A DNA stretch of 64,000 nt, taken from contig JARWIR010000176.1 in the NCBI GenBank assembly GCA_029959085.1, forward strand, positions 62,001 to 126,000, read 5' to 3'. This document shows, piece by piece, positions 1 to 12,119 of the stretch. This DNA is from Nemophila menziesii. Its lineage: Eukaryota; Streptophyta; Magnoliopsida; Boraginales; Hydrophyllaceae. Each line of letters opens with the position of its first letter. Within the stretch, counting starts at the first letter, position 1. The position numbers and the translations under genes are program-made. The notes below the pieces were generated by a model that worked only from the letters and a program-made list of their open reading frames with translations, was not told the origin of the DNA and searched no databases.

Positions 1-1066
1 GTTTTTCCATATCTTATTTTTAGATGTGTAAGATTTTCTAAAAAAATGTAGTTAACAAGAAATTACACAATCGAATAAGAATTGAATGCAATAGAGTGGG
101 AGAGGGAAACCAAATTTTAAAAAATGAGGTTCAATATTTTATAATAAATAGCAAGATTAGAGAGTATTATATATTAAAGTCTAAGTCTAAAGATAGTAAG
201 TTTTTTGGGATATATATATATATTAATATTTAATAGATAATTTTAAATCAAATAATAGCAAGAAGAGTACTCCTTGCTTGATTTTTTTTCGAGCATACAT
301 GCTATAGGTCACAAATACAAAGATGTTCATATAAAATATTCAAGAATAACTAACTATTATTGTACCAGTTCCACATGTGTAATATAAAAACAGTACTTGG
401 TATTTAGATATAATGGTCAAAGTATAAAATTAAAGCCAAAATAAAATCCAAAAAACATGATTACAGGAAATGAAGTTGAGTAAAAGAGAAAAATGCATAA
501 CCGAATATTATAAAATCTATTCCACGAAAGAGAAGCAATATCAAATTACTTTTCATCTTGTAAGAGACATAAATCAAGAAAAAAATTGTTTAAAAAGATG
601 ATCAATAAGTTTAATAGAGTATTAATGTAGATGGTATCAATGTGATCAATAATTTCACATCTCTCACAATTTTTTCCTAATTCTTGAATTTTGACGATTT
701 CCTAATTTCTTAACTAATAATAACGCTATAATGATGAAATATAAAAACCACATAAGAATCTAAATTAAAACCTTGCTAAAAATTAGTTTCATCTGGTTAA
801 GAGTAGGAGAAAACCATAAAATATATAAAAAGAAATATAACAAACATCTAATGAGATATAATATTTCAATCCATTTTAATCAATTTTGATATGGCTAATG
901 AGATGAGTTATTCCCCTTGCGATACCCTTGATAAGGGAAAAGACACAAAAAATATATATAATTGTTGATTCCTTGAACATAACCTGAAATCATTTGCTCC
1001 TCGACGGTGGCACTTGAAACTAGATTGCGGTACCATGATCGTAAAAGTTCAAAAGGTCACAAAACG
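1..1066. repeat. Fragment of the 9.5-kb composite unit (spacer upstream of zfB)
   Basis: This stretch matches the start of the composite unit seen at 14,423, 23,182, 28,260, 40,721, 50,265 and 59,895. It begins with the landmark around the words atgtgtaagattttc and runs to the zfB 3' flank, which has the conserved gataaggg / gacacaaa / gtgccac(t)tgaaactaga stretch. Homology stops at about 1,066, where the retroelement-derived repeat starts. It is almost identical to 23,183-24,256, differing by scattered single bases and a longer TA run there. I see no coding sequence in it. Confidence 0.85.
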
Positions 1067-2535
1067 ACATAATATTAGATTTTTATTTATATTTTTATGT
1101 TTATATTTTCGTATTTCTTGTCTTGATTTGATGATTTATTATTTTTGAGCATATTTGGTTTAATTGTTTGTTAATTATGAAACTTTTAAGATATATGGTA
1201 ATTAATTAATGCCAAATCAATTCCAAGAGATAAACGAAAGAAGATGAGGATGGAAATTGGAGATAAAGGAAGTAAAAGATAAAATAGGAAAAGAAAAGTT
1301 GTCAAGTAAATATGAATTCCAACAAATACGTCCATTAAAGTGATCATAACGCAAGATTGGCTGGGAATTTGGAAGAATGGGTTGAAGCAAAAGTGTAAAG
1401 TTTTCCGAGGCGGTTAGTTTTAATATAACGATCGTGTCAATCGGAGCAATATTGAAGAAGTTATGGCAAAAACAAGAGAGCAACAATTTCTTAACTTTTC
1501 TATATGTTAGGCTATGAATTTGATTTGGAAAAGGAGTCCAATTGCTTGCCTTCTACTCCATGAATCCAAATTAGGGATTCCTTAACACCTATAAATACAC
1601 ACTCTTAGCATTGTAAGCATGTCCTTTATCAGTTCTAAACAGTGGCTTAGTCTTACACAAATACTAATCCATAGTATCAAGCTTATCATCCAAGAAGCAA
1701 GCTGACCTGTAGAGCAAGACAAGAAGCAAGAAGTTGGAGAGTGACAAACTCCTCTTCTACATCTCTTCTTCTCTATATTTAGGGTAATTAGCTATAGATT
1801 TGTGGCTTCACCATATTTCTATGCTTTTATTCTTTAAGTTTTACTCTTAATTATTTCAGTTTTTATTTTGTCTTAAATGTCATTATTCTATCTATTATTT
1901 TAATTGATTTGAGCATGACGTATATTGGTATTGTGATCTTTGACTTATTGGAACACCCCCAAAATTTGCCAAATCTTAGGACTATCCTTAGTAATTGAGT
2001 TAACACCCGGAAGGGGGATTCAATTATTGACAACACCATATAACCATCTATTGTGCGGTAGTGATCGAGATGCGCTTTCCTAAGTAGTTAGCCATAAAGG
2101 TCTGATTTAGCCACGGATCATTACTCAGGGACCCCATACCCAAGTCCTCTAGGGGTGGAGAGGTTGCTCCTAAATCCACCCTGACGGGGGTTAGGAAGAA
2201 TTTACAATCCCGGTTAATATATAATGCTCAATTAACCCTTTAGGTTAGAAAAACAACTTAGTAGATAGGCTCATATTAGTCACCTTAATTTATATGACTT
2301 GCTTTCATAGATATTTATCTGCATTCGTATTTATTATTTCACATGAGATAACTATTCATCTTATTATCTTTTAATCTAAAACTTCTAAACTCATCTACGT
2401 TTATTAAATACAAGTAGATCTAACAGATTAAATCCCTACTAACAAACTTTATTTATCAACTAAACATGCAAATGATCTGTAATACTTGCAGTGAGTTCCT
2501 CGTGGTAGTCAAGGTTGTGTCTTTTATTATTATCT

Positions 2536-2566
<31 letters not shown>

Positions 2567-2796
2567 TCACACCTTTTCCCCTACTAGCCGTGTTGATCGT
2601 GAGTATGACAATTGTACATGTAATCTAATTTGTAAATATTATTACATCAAATTTTATGAGTAGTTGATTTGAGTTTATTTTATATAATCTACTATCTTTT
2701 TTCCACTGTGCTTAATTGACTTAGGTATGTAGTTAGATACTTCACTTTGTTTTTTCATTTTTGTATCGGGACGATACAACTTTGAGTTGGGGGTCT
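1067..2796 (+). mobile_element. LTR-retrotransposon-derived 1.7-kb repeat, copy 1 (5' truncated)
   Basis: First of two head-to-tail copies of a non-coding 1.7-kb repeat. It has a TATA-like box in cctataaatacacactc (near 1,590). It ends with a G-rich tract, gagttggggg, followed by TGATGTC; this resembles a polypurine tract abutting the TG that starts an LTR. No gag or pol frame is visible, so this would be a non-autonomous element (TRIM or LARD type). The copy lacks the 54 or so bases that precede the attagattttt stretch in copy 2. An open frame of 89 codons on the minus strand (1,217-1,486) has no family resemblance and is not called. The class assignment is an inference from layout and non-coding signals. 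Confidence 0.5.
2531..2569. repeat. (TTTA)n microsatellite
   Basis: About nine tandem TTTA units in the 3' part of the retroelement-derived repeat. The equivalent site at about 25,722-25,752 is two units shorter and has one TCTA interruption, so it is a length polymorphism between two otherwise near-identical copies. Confidence 0.9.
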
Positions 2797-4249
2797 TGAT
2801 GTCTGCTTATTTGAGATGAGTTAATATAGGTTATATGTAGGAAGTTAATATTAGATTTTTATTTATATTATATTTTCCTATTTCTTGTCTTTATTTGATG
2901 ATTTATTTAATTTAGAGCATATTTGGTTTAATTGTTTGTTAATTGTGAAACTTTAAAGATATATTGTAATTAATTAGATGTCAAATCAATTCCAAGAGGT
3001 ACGTCCATTAAAGTGATCATAACTCATAATTTGCTGTGAATTTGGAAGAATGGTTTGAAGCAAAAGTGTACCTCTTTCCGAGACGGTCAGTTTCGATATA
3101 AGGAACGCGTTAATCAGAGTAATATTGAAGAAGTTATGGCCAAAACAAGACAGCAACAGTTTCTTACATTTTCTATATTTTAGGCTATGAATTTGATTTG
3201 GAAAAGGAGACCAATTGCTTGCCTTCTACTCCAAGAATCCGAATTAGGGGTTCCTTAAAACCTATAATTAAACCCTATTACCATTGTAAATATGTCCTTT
3301 CTCAATTCTAAACATTAGCTTAATCCATACACAAATACTAATTCGTAGTATCAAGCTTATCATCCAAGAAGCAAGCTGACGTGAGAGCAAGACAAGAAGC
3401 AAGATGTTGGAGAGTGACAAACTCCTCTTCTACATCTCTCCTTCTCTATATTTAGGGTAATTAGCTATAGATTTGTGGCTTCGCCATATTTCTAAGCTTT
3501 TATTCAGTAAGTTTTACTCTTAATTATTTGAGTTATTATTTTGTCTTAAATGTCATTAATCTGTTTGTTATTTTAATTCATTTGAGATTGGCGTATATTG
3601 GTATTGTGTTCTTTGACTTATATGTACAGACCTAATTTTTTCCAATCTTAGGACTATCCTTAGTAATTGAGTTAACACCCGGAAGAGGGATTCAATTATT
3701 GACAACACCACAAAATCGTCTAGTGTACGGTAGTGATCCTGACGGGCTTGCTAACTAGATAGCCATAAATGTTTAATTTAGCCACCGATCATTACTCAGT
3801 GACCCCTTTCCCAAGTCCTTGGTAATGGAGAGATTTCTCCTAAGTCCATCCTAACGGGAGTTAGGTAGAATTTAGAATCCCGGTTAATATATAATGCTCA
3901 ATTCACCCTTAAGGTTAGAATAACAACTTAGTAGATAGACTCATATTAGTAACCTTAATTTATATGACTTATATTCATATTTATTTCTCTGCATTCTTAT
4001 TTATTATTTCACATCATATAACTATTCATCTTATTATCCTTTAATTTGAAACATCTAAATTCACCTACGCCTATTCATTACAAGTAGATCTAAAAGATTA
4101 AATTCCTGCAAACGAACTTTACTTATCAACTAAACTTGCAATAGATATGTAATACTTATAGTGAGTTACTCATAGTAGTCAAGGGTGTGTCCTTTTTTAT
4201 TATATTTATATATCTCTTTATTTATCACACCTTTACCCCCACCAGCCTT
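2797..4249 (+). mobile_element. LTR-retrotransposon-derived 1.7-kb repeat, copy 2 (3' truncated)
   Basis: Starts at TGATGTCTG directly after the G-rich tract of copy 1 and aligns with it over its length, except for a missing block of about 110 bases after ccaagag (present in copy 1 at about 1,231-1,335). It carries the same landmark words: taggctatgaatttgatttgg, caagcttatcatccaagaag, and acccggaag followed by gggattcaattattg. The copy stops within accagccttt at 4,249. The corresponding copy at 25,979-27,636 continues to its own G-rich end. No coding sequence is visible. Confidence 0.5.
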
Positions 4250-4264
4250 TATATATCTCTTTAC

Positions 4265-4347
4265 TTCCATTCTAATTTGAATCTCAAAATTACTAGAAAT
4301 TTTCTAATCTAATATATTATTTGACCTAAATGTTTTAAAAGGCTCAA
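4265..4347 (+). repeat. 83-base direct repeat, left copy
   Basis: The stretch from ttccattctaatttgaatc to ttttaaaaggctcaa recurs almost unchanged at 9,066-9,149. The pair brackets about 4.7 kb that includes the long palindrome. It is too long for an ordinary target-site duplication; an old tandem duplication or a shared short element are the alternatives. Confidence 0.8.
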
Positions 4348-4934
4348 ACTTCTCTCCTTATAGACAATGTTACCTCTTTCCCATTGTAATCACACATTTT
4401 TTCCTAATACTCACACATTTCTCCCCTTTTGCCTATTTTGTTATCAACCTTTCTATCTTTTTCAATTCAATTTTTTATTGTATTTTGTAGGTTGTATCAC
4501 TATGTCCAAGTGTATTGCATTTATTACATATAACTGTTCTTCAGGTATACTCCGCTTCCACCAATTCAATTTGGTTATCTCTTATGTAAATATCAAAGTT
4601 TTTTAAAACTTTTGACCAATGTTCGCAAGAAACCTTTCTTATTTTAACACAAACAAGAACATTATCAATCTTAAACTTTTTAAAATGAGTATTTGGCTTC
4701 CGTTTTCAGAGAATTAACGGTTTGTTCTTGACATAACATAACTCCCCTAATATTTTGAAACATGATTCTTTAGATTCCACTTTTAAACCAAAGAGGCTCT
4801 GTTTAGATGTACTATTTTTTACTCTCCCATATTAATTCTGTAATGTATCTACCACTGCACTTTTGAGATTGGGATAGTGTTCTATGAATAATTTATACAA
4901 ACACATATACCCAAACAATGTATAAAAAGATTAA
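4348..4934. other. Unassigned AT-rich sequence
   Basis: No family resemblance found on either strand. A 79-codon plus-strand frame (4,367-4,606) is rich in Phe, His and Cys, as expected from random AT/pyrimidine-rich DNA, and was not called. The word ggctctgtttagatgtac near 4,795 faintly resembles MITE terminal sequences, but no partner was identified. Confidence 0.5.
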
Positions 4935-6369
4935 ACAAATCTTGTATTAGTATATATATTTAGAATACATAAAACTAAATAGTTTATTAATTTTAGGTTC
5001 TAATAACTAATCATATAATTAATAAACAAGGTTGGAGATAAAATTAGATGAAATAAATTATTAAAACGATAAAATACATATTAAAATTATTATAATAAAA
5101 TTGAATAGTCCTTTAAATAAAAATTATAAGATAATACAAAAAATATTATATCTATATATTTTGCATACAAATTGATTTATTTAAATGATCACAAAATATT
5201 ATTTTAACAGGGATCTATAAATATTTGAAAAGCTTACTAGGGCGTCCTACTGTTTGTGTTTGTATTATAAGCAAATACAAATTGTATCAAATCAAAAGAT
5301 ATGAAATATGAAATACATAAATTTCAAATTTTTGTTATTTCATTAAAAATACAAAAATACATAAAGAAAAAATACACAAAAAATGACACATATATTAGGC
5401 AAAAGTAGATTTGTTTATTTCAAACATATTTTTAGTTCTTGACTTGGTCTCATTCTCCTTATTATTTGGTAATGGCTATGCATTTGGTCAAGTTATGTTA
5501 GATCGATGAATTTCTAGGACGATCTTGATGGTAAACTCTATAAAATAATTATTTTGGTGGTGGATGCAAACAATATTTACGTATATGATGTAATATGTGA
5601 GGGATAATAATAGGAATTATGTTTGAGAGGTTAATATTTTTAAAAATAATTTTCTTTTCTTTAACCTATTCTTTAACCTCTTAAACATGATTCATATTAT
5701 TATCCATCACATATTGGATCATATAACTAAATGTTGTTTGGATCAACCACCACAATAATTATTTTGGAGAGTTTACCATCAAGACTGTCCTAGTGCTTCA
5801 CCAAATGTGTCGACATTACCAATCAATAAGGAGAATAAGATTAAGGCAAGAACCAAAAATATGTTTAAAATAAATAAAACTACTATTTTTCTAATATATG
5901 TGTTTTTTTGTGTATTTTTCTTGATCTGTTTTTGTATTTTTACTGATATAACAAAAATTTGAAATTTATGTATTTCATATTCCATATCATTGATTTGATA
6001 CTTTTTGTATTGACATGTAATACAAACTATTATGAAGCACAGCTAAGTTTTTCAAATATTTATGAATTCCTTTAAAAAAATATTCTAGGATCAGTTTTGA
6101 AAAAAAATAATCTTTATACAAAATAGATACGTATAAGTTCTTATTTTAATATATTCTCATATTTATTTTTTTGATTCTGCTATTTTATTACGAAAATTTA
6201 AATATATTTTTTGTTTATTTTAATAATTTATTTCCTCTAATTTTATATCTATACTTGTTTATTGTGTATATGATTAACCTTAAAAACCTAAAATATATAA
6301 TATTTAGTTTTTTAGTTATAAATATATAGACCCACACAAGGTTTCTCATATTCTTTTACTGACATCTAG
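4935..6369. repeat. Long imperfect palindrome (foldback element or large MITE)
   Basis: The left arm (about 4,935-5,640) reappears as its reverse complement in the right arm (about 5,650-6,369), with the centre near 5,640-5,652. Clear matched words near the centre are gagaggttaa (ends 5,632) against ttaacctc (starts 5,672), and atatgtgagggataataata against tattattatccatcacatat. Further out, acataaatttcaaatttttg pairs with caaaaatttgaaatttatg, and at the outer ends cttgtatta pairs with the acacaagg region. The arms differ by many substitutions and small indels, so this is an old structure. A transcript across it could fold into a hairpin of about 700 bp. I see no coding capacity; small frames in the arms are by-products. 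Confidence 0.85.
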
Positions 6370-9065
6370 ACTAATTTCTTTATTTCCTCAATATGTTTTT
6401 ATCAAACCCTTATCTAAAGGCCAAGTTGATTTGATTGACATTTATTATATTTTAAAGGGTTACATTTTTTAAATTAGATTGTTTATAATCTAGAGAATTC
6501 CAACTTGCATGGTGTGTACAATAATTGAGAATTCCTTTTGTTAATTTGCATAAATTTCGTGAACACAAGGGATTGAGATCGAGATTCACACTAACTGTAT
6601 GATTTTCTAATTAAATTTAAAATGATAATAATAAATTTTTATTTTTCATTTTCTGTCTTCTATATATATTTTTTTTATTTCAAACTTAAATTAGCCTATA
6701 AGACTCCAAAACGTCAGATTCTTTAGTGCAGTATTATTTATTCAAAGATTATTAAAAATTAGTGATACCTTTGAGAAGCCGAGATAAGTCTAACATTTCT
6801 CTTTATGTTATGGTAATATATATAATGATTAAATTTGTATAGAATTCATTTGATTCGATTCTTGAAGAAGTTTCTAGATAAACATCAAGAAATAAGTCTT
6901 AAAGTCAAAGAACATGAATTCAATATTTATAATATCTTAAATGAAAAATTGGATGAATTACATGCAAGATTTAATAATTTATAATTATATTTTTAAATTA
7001 CAACCAAACAACCATACATATAAAATGGTTGGTTTTAAATCGATAAGATATAGTTTAACAAAAAAAGGGTATTTTTTTAAACCTGGTCTAAATGAGTTGG
7101 TTTTAATATTTTATTAAAGTGTTGGTTGCTTTATCCTTATTCAATATCAACATAAGGTGATAAATTTAACATATAATATGATGTTAAATTAGTTTAATAT
7201 ATTTTTAGAATTACTCTTTATTTGTAAGTTACCTTTTTTCTTTATTTGATTTTGATTGAAAATAAGTCACGACATATAGGTCTAGGAATACAAGAGAATA
7301 AGAGAATCCATCTGCTCATCCTCTCAAATATAACAGATGTAAAATAAAGGAATGTATACAGAGTAAAGGGTGAGAATATGTATGGTGTGACCATATTTAT
7401 GAGTGATAAAATGAAAGATAAAAAACTTAGTATCGAGAACCATATTCCAAATTGAACCAACGTAATATTAGAAAGGAAAAATATGTGTAATACTATATTG
7501 GATAGTAGTCTTTTACTCATAAATCAATTTTTCTTTGTCTAAGTAGTCTGAATGTGGTTTTAGAGATTGAAGAAATATTTGTAAAGGTAACAGCAGCATT
7601 AATTTAACTACCAAGTAAATGTAAACTTGATACTTTTATAGTGAAATTATACATTTATATATAGAGTGGTGGGTAGGGGATGGGAGATACTCTCAGGTGC
7701 AAGTTCTTGGTACCTTTTGAATCCCTCAATATGTGCAAAAAGTTTAACTTTTTGCTCTTTGTTCATTCAACTTATTAATTTACCAAAAGTAATTAATGAG
7801 CATGTATGAAAATACAATATTGAAACATTACATTATATGCTAGAGTTTGAAAGATAAAGTATTAAAATTATAATATTGGAGGTCTAAAGAATAAAATAAA
7901 GGGATCAATAACCACCTCACAGTTATCTATGTTGCATTTAGAAAATAAATAATGATTACAATAAAAAATAATAGTGAAATCTTAAAGGAAAATAATTAAA
8001 GATAAAATTAAATTGAAAAACTATAATATATAATATAAGGATTATTGTTGTATTTTATATGTAAATTCAAATGGTCAAAATTCTATTAACAAGATCAATT
8101 TTTTTACAATAATATATTAATCCAGCCTTCGAAATATGTCTATCAAGTTCTCATAATTCATATAATTTTGAGTTATAGAGATTTCTAGTGTACAATAATT
8201 TTGGTTTTCTTTAACGGATCATTGGTGCATAATAATAGTTGTTGCAGAAATATTTTTCTTAATGTATCATAAAATCTTTATCATTTTGCCATTTTCTCTA
8301 CCGATTCCGATGTATTTGAACTTAATTTACCTTTATAAGTACATAAAATAAAAATTCGTTATTGTCATTCCAAATTTAACAACCCTTTTCTTTATAACAC
8401 TCAATCTCATATAGGTTTACTAATCTAAAGATACAAAATTTTGAAAATCAAATATATACGATCAAAATATAACAATATAGTTAATAATTAATTTGCAGCG
8501 TCTTTCAATACATTTCACACTAAAATTACATTAACTTGAAATTGGATTGAGTAAATTTAATTGATTAAATGTTGAAATTACACTAAAATAAATTTTCTAT
8601 TTAGTATGAAAATTATGTAAAATTGATTAATGGTACAACATTAACACAAAGGTTAGTCGTAAAAAAAAGTAATCAGTTTAAAATTATTCAAAAAAAGAAG
8701 GCTAATTGTATTAGTTGTTGAAGTAAATGTAAGTAATTAAACAATAAATCACAATACTTAAATTAATAAATGTATCTATTTTATTTCTACTCTCATGGAT
8801 GATCAACAAAAAAAATCTAATGAATATTTTATAACCGTATGCTATATACGATGGTGGATGTGGGAGAAATTCTTTTTAGTTATATATTTATATATGTTGT
8901 AGATAGGACTGTATTCAAATAAAAGTTTATTAATACAATTTTAGAAAAAACCACAAAAAAATCATGGACCCATAGATCCATAAAAAATCTTTAAATCTCT
9001 AAGTTTTATTCTTTTTAAATTCAAGCCTTTTACTAGAAACAATAACTCTTTACTGAATAATCACG
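6370..9065. other. Unassigned AT-rich sequence
   Basis: About 2.7 kb with no recognised gene, repeat-unit sequence or transposon end. A 92-codon minus-strand frame (7,242-7,520) codes for a very hydrophobic string of Phe, Leu, Ile and Ser. It has no second copy here and no family resemblance, so it is not called. Confidence 0.5.
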
Positions 9066-9149
9066 TTCCATTCTAATTTGAATCTCAAAATTACTAGAAA
9101 ATTTCTCAATCTAATATATTATTTGACCTAAATGTTTTAAAAGGCTCAA
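9066..9149 (+). repeat. 83-base direct repeat, right copy
   Basis: Second copy of the sequence at 4,265-4,347, with a few one-base differences (for example one extra a, and c inserted in tttctcaatc). Confidence 0.8.
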
Positions 9150-11256
9150 TTAAATGTAATTGTTTGATCATAAAGGATAACTTCTATAATTTAAAAGTGA
9201 GAAGCTAAATTTTGGTTTTATCCAGTCATTAATAACTTGATTATATTTATTTAATAGTATATAAAATATACACTTGTATGGATTCTTATTAAAACCAATA
9301 AATACTGACATGGAAGCCATCCACAACAAAATAAAGAAATTTTCTAAAAAAAGAGGCTTGTGGAGTAACACCTCTTAAGGATAAGATATATAGTCTAAAA
9401 AGAGAGCAATCATAGGATATATCTTGTATAAATTTAAATAATCATGAATCTTTATAGTTCGTGTACATATACTAACAAATACAATAAACTCAAGAGTTCA
9501 TTAATTTATGGAGTTATTAAACAATTGAAAAGGCATTTTCCTATTTTTTAAATAACAATAATAATAAATATTCATATATCTAGTTACCTTGTAAGATTAT
9601 CAAGTAATTTAGTAAAATAGACCTAATGTGTCACGAATAGTAGTCCATTAGACCATAGTAATAGGACACATCAACAAATATATACCATATTATTAAGACA
9701 AATCAGCACTTCAGTGGTTTCAAGGGCTACAATGTTACTTTTGAGTACAACTGTAACTAACCTTGTACTTTTATTAATCATGTCATTCATGTCTATGTTT
9801 GTGTTTAGGCCTTAAGTTGGATCTTCGGGATGTTCTTGTTGGTGTATCTGTGCACTTGAACAATCAATCTCAGCTTAGTTCCTTTTTCCATATTTTTTCC
9901 TTTTACTAGAAAGTTAAGACTCACATTTTCTTTAGTCGCTTCTTATTTTTTTGAGTAATTATAAACATATTTTCTCCAATAGGTTATAAGACAACGAGAA
10001 ACATATATATTAAATAGATTTAATAAGGGAAGAACTAAAGCAGATAGAATGACTGTGGATAGAATCCTATGTCAAGGGTAATCCCATATTTCGAGTAGTA
10101 TAAAGATTAGCCGAACAAAACAACTATCTATATGTTTAGCGAAGGAAGGGAATATCTTAACACGATGTATAAACCATAATATTATAATACGGGCCTGAAA
10201 CAAGATTATATGTGCAACCATGACAAGTCTAATCCGCACACCCTATAAACTTCATGTATCGAGCAAGAGGGTCTAAACATACCAAATTTATACAGAACAT
10301 TTTGTACATCTTCTATTTTTCTCTTATAAATGTATTGTGTCAATTACACATCGAAAAATATCCATATTTCTAGAGTATGAAGAATATCGTAGAACATTAT
10401 AGTAATTTTGAGCATCGGAGTGCCTATGCGAACAAGGTTCTTGGCATGGTTTCTAGTTTCAGAATACCTCAAATACATCAAATACACTTAGTAAAACAGA
10501 GTAGCAAAAAGGTACGTGATTATACTCGATAAATAGTTCCCTTACATTCATTATCGTTGACACTTTTCTTCTCCCTCTTTTTGTTATGGTTACGGACTTA
10601 TATACCAAAATGAAAAGAAGGTGATATGCAGTTTATCTTGTATGTATCACTTGGTGTCGTCTCTTGTAAAGAGTTCGGTTACCCTTTAGCTTCCACATTG
10701 GTTTGAAGCAATCGGCAAGGAATTTGGCGTGGTAGATGCATGTCAAAGTAACAAATTTCACATCTGTGTACAAGAGAAGATCTCACGTGATAAACAGGAA
10801 TGGTTAATTAGAAAAGAATAATGTAACTTCACAAATATGATTTGTTCACAACTTGCTTCCGGTGGATGGACCGTACATTATTGCTATGTAGGAACCAACT
10901 AAGTAAGTTGAGACTTATACTCCCTCTAGGTTGGAAGTGGTTCTTTTTTGCACATATACATTGGGGGTACATATTAAATATTTTTTCATTCTTACTATGT
11001 TAAATATCTATGTTAGCACCTCCATGCATATAGCAAGAAGGTAAAGCGATATGGGTGTACCCTTTTTTGCACATTTATTTTATCAATTTAGGATATAACA
11101 AGATGTATAAGGTCCACAACTGGTTTGATGACAACAGACCCATCAAAGGTTGAAGATTAGAAATTCGGGAAACAGGCTCATTAAAGATTGAAAATAAGCA
11201 ACCTGGACCAGGCATCCATCTTAACAATTCCACACCATCACTTATATATATATATA
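9150..11256. other. Unassigned single-copy sequence, less AT-biased in its second half
   Basis: From about 9,700 to 11,060 the base composition is visibly less AT-rich and more varied than elsewhere in the window. There are short mixed-sequence stretches (for example around 10,190-10,270 and 10,640-10,760) with no other copy here. I could not match any reading frame to a known family. A 64-codon minus-strand frame at 11,075-11,269 is not supported by anything else. It may be a decayed insertion of another transposon or a gene fragment. Confidence 0.4.
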
Positions 11257-11290
11257 CTAGGTATTGCACGTGTCTGAAGACACTTCGTGA
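11257..11290 (-). mobile_element. Possible Helitron 3' terminus
   Basis: Read on the minus strand this is a perfect six-base stem (GTGTCT, two-base loop, AGACAC; 11,270-11,283), then nine bases, then CTAG followed by T. A short GC-containing hairpin about 10 bases before CTRR, with a T next to the end, is the usual Helitron 3' layout. No RC/REP-helicase coding sequence and no matching 5' end were seen, and such a motif can arise by chance. Confidence 0.35.
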
Positions 11291-11383
11291 AAAAAATAAA
11301 TCAATTAATCGTAATTTTGGAAATCACATGAGGAGGTATAGTTCTCTTGCTCTATTTGAACTGGTGAAGTTAATGAACTACGT

Positions 11384-11812
11384 ATATTCACTTAATCATC
11401 TGGTGAAGAATTATACATGTTTTTTCATAATTTTACTAAGATAGCTTTTCTTCTAAAAACAGAAGACCCTTTAAAAATATGACATTTTATATGACAAAAT
11501 CCAAAAGCCATTTAAACATCCTTCCTTAAAGTATTCGACTTTCTTCTTGTTAAATTCTTTTTTATCTCATTTTATTGAATATTTAATAGCTTGAACAAGG
11601 ATGGACTAACTAGAAAATATACCATCATCGAGGTAATATAAATTTTTGTACTCTCTACCGTTAACTATATATTGAATAGTCATTTTTAAACCAATAAGAA
11701 TATCATCAAATATTGGTGAAATGTATAGTATGTTAAGATCATTAGACGCATTGGGCCAAAGTACAAATGCTGGATCAAAGTGTTTACATTTCTACAAATT
11801 TCAGTATAAAAT
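11384..11812 (-). pseudogene. PIF/Harbinger transposase relic, C-terminal part, extra copy
   Basis: This is a partial duplicate of the C-terminal half of the transposase seen complete next door. It includes the segment equivalent to the CIILHxMI signature near its lower end and the GPxxASNDLNI region near its upper end. It lacks four bases in the Ala-Ser-Asn-Asp region (gacgcattggg, against gacgcacacattggg elsewhere), which shifts the frame at the second catalytic-Asp segment. The same four-base loss is in the copy at 37,563-38,175, so the two share a parent. The upper edge passes directly into spacer sequence beginning aaatcatttttgtc, marking the tandem-duplication junction. It is non-functional. 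Confidence 0.75.
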
Positions 11813-12119
11813 CATTTTTGTCTTTATTTATATTTTAAGTCTAGGTGTTTTAATATTAAAATGTAATGTTTTCATATATCAGTGTAATGTTTTATTTATC
11901 TAATTTATGAGCTTTATTTTCTAACTATTATAAGATATTTTTAAGTATTAAGTCTTAATATTATATAAATGATATAATGACATCAATGATAATAATGACA
12001 ATATAAATGACTTTAAAACACACAAATTGAAAATAAAAAAAATATTATTATATATACATAAATTATATAAATAAAATTTACATGAAATTAAATTACACAA
12101 ATTAATTTTACGCCAGTTG

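Noticed and set aside
1217..1486. 89-codon minus-strand frame, repeated at 24,403-24,672
   Set aside because: It lies inside the non-coding retroelement-derived repeat, is interrupted in the sister copies, and its two appearances come from the recent 4.25-kb duplication. It is Phe/Leu/Ser/Asn-rich with no family motif.
1960..2240. GC-richer stretch with acccggaag, gaccccatacccaag and cctgacgggggttagg, considered as an RNA gene
   Set aside because: No tRNA or snRNA architecture could be formed. It is a regular part of all copies of the 1.7-kb repeat.
7242..7520. 92-codon hydrophobic minus-strand frame
   Set aside because: Its composition is what AT-rich DNA gives by chance (Phe, Leu, Ile, Ser). 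It has no splice context, second copy or motif.
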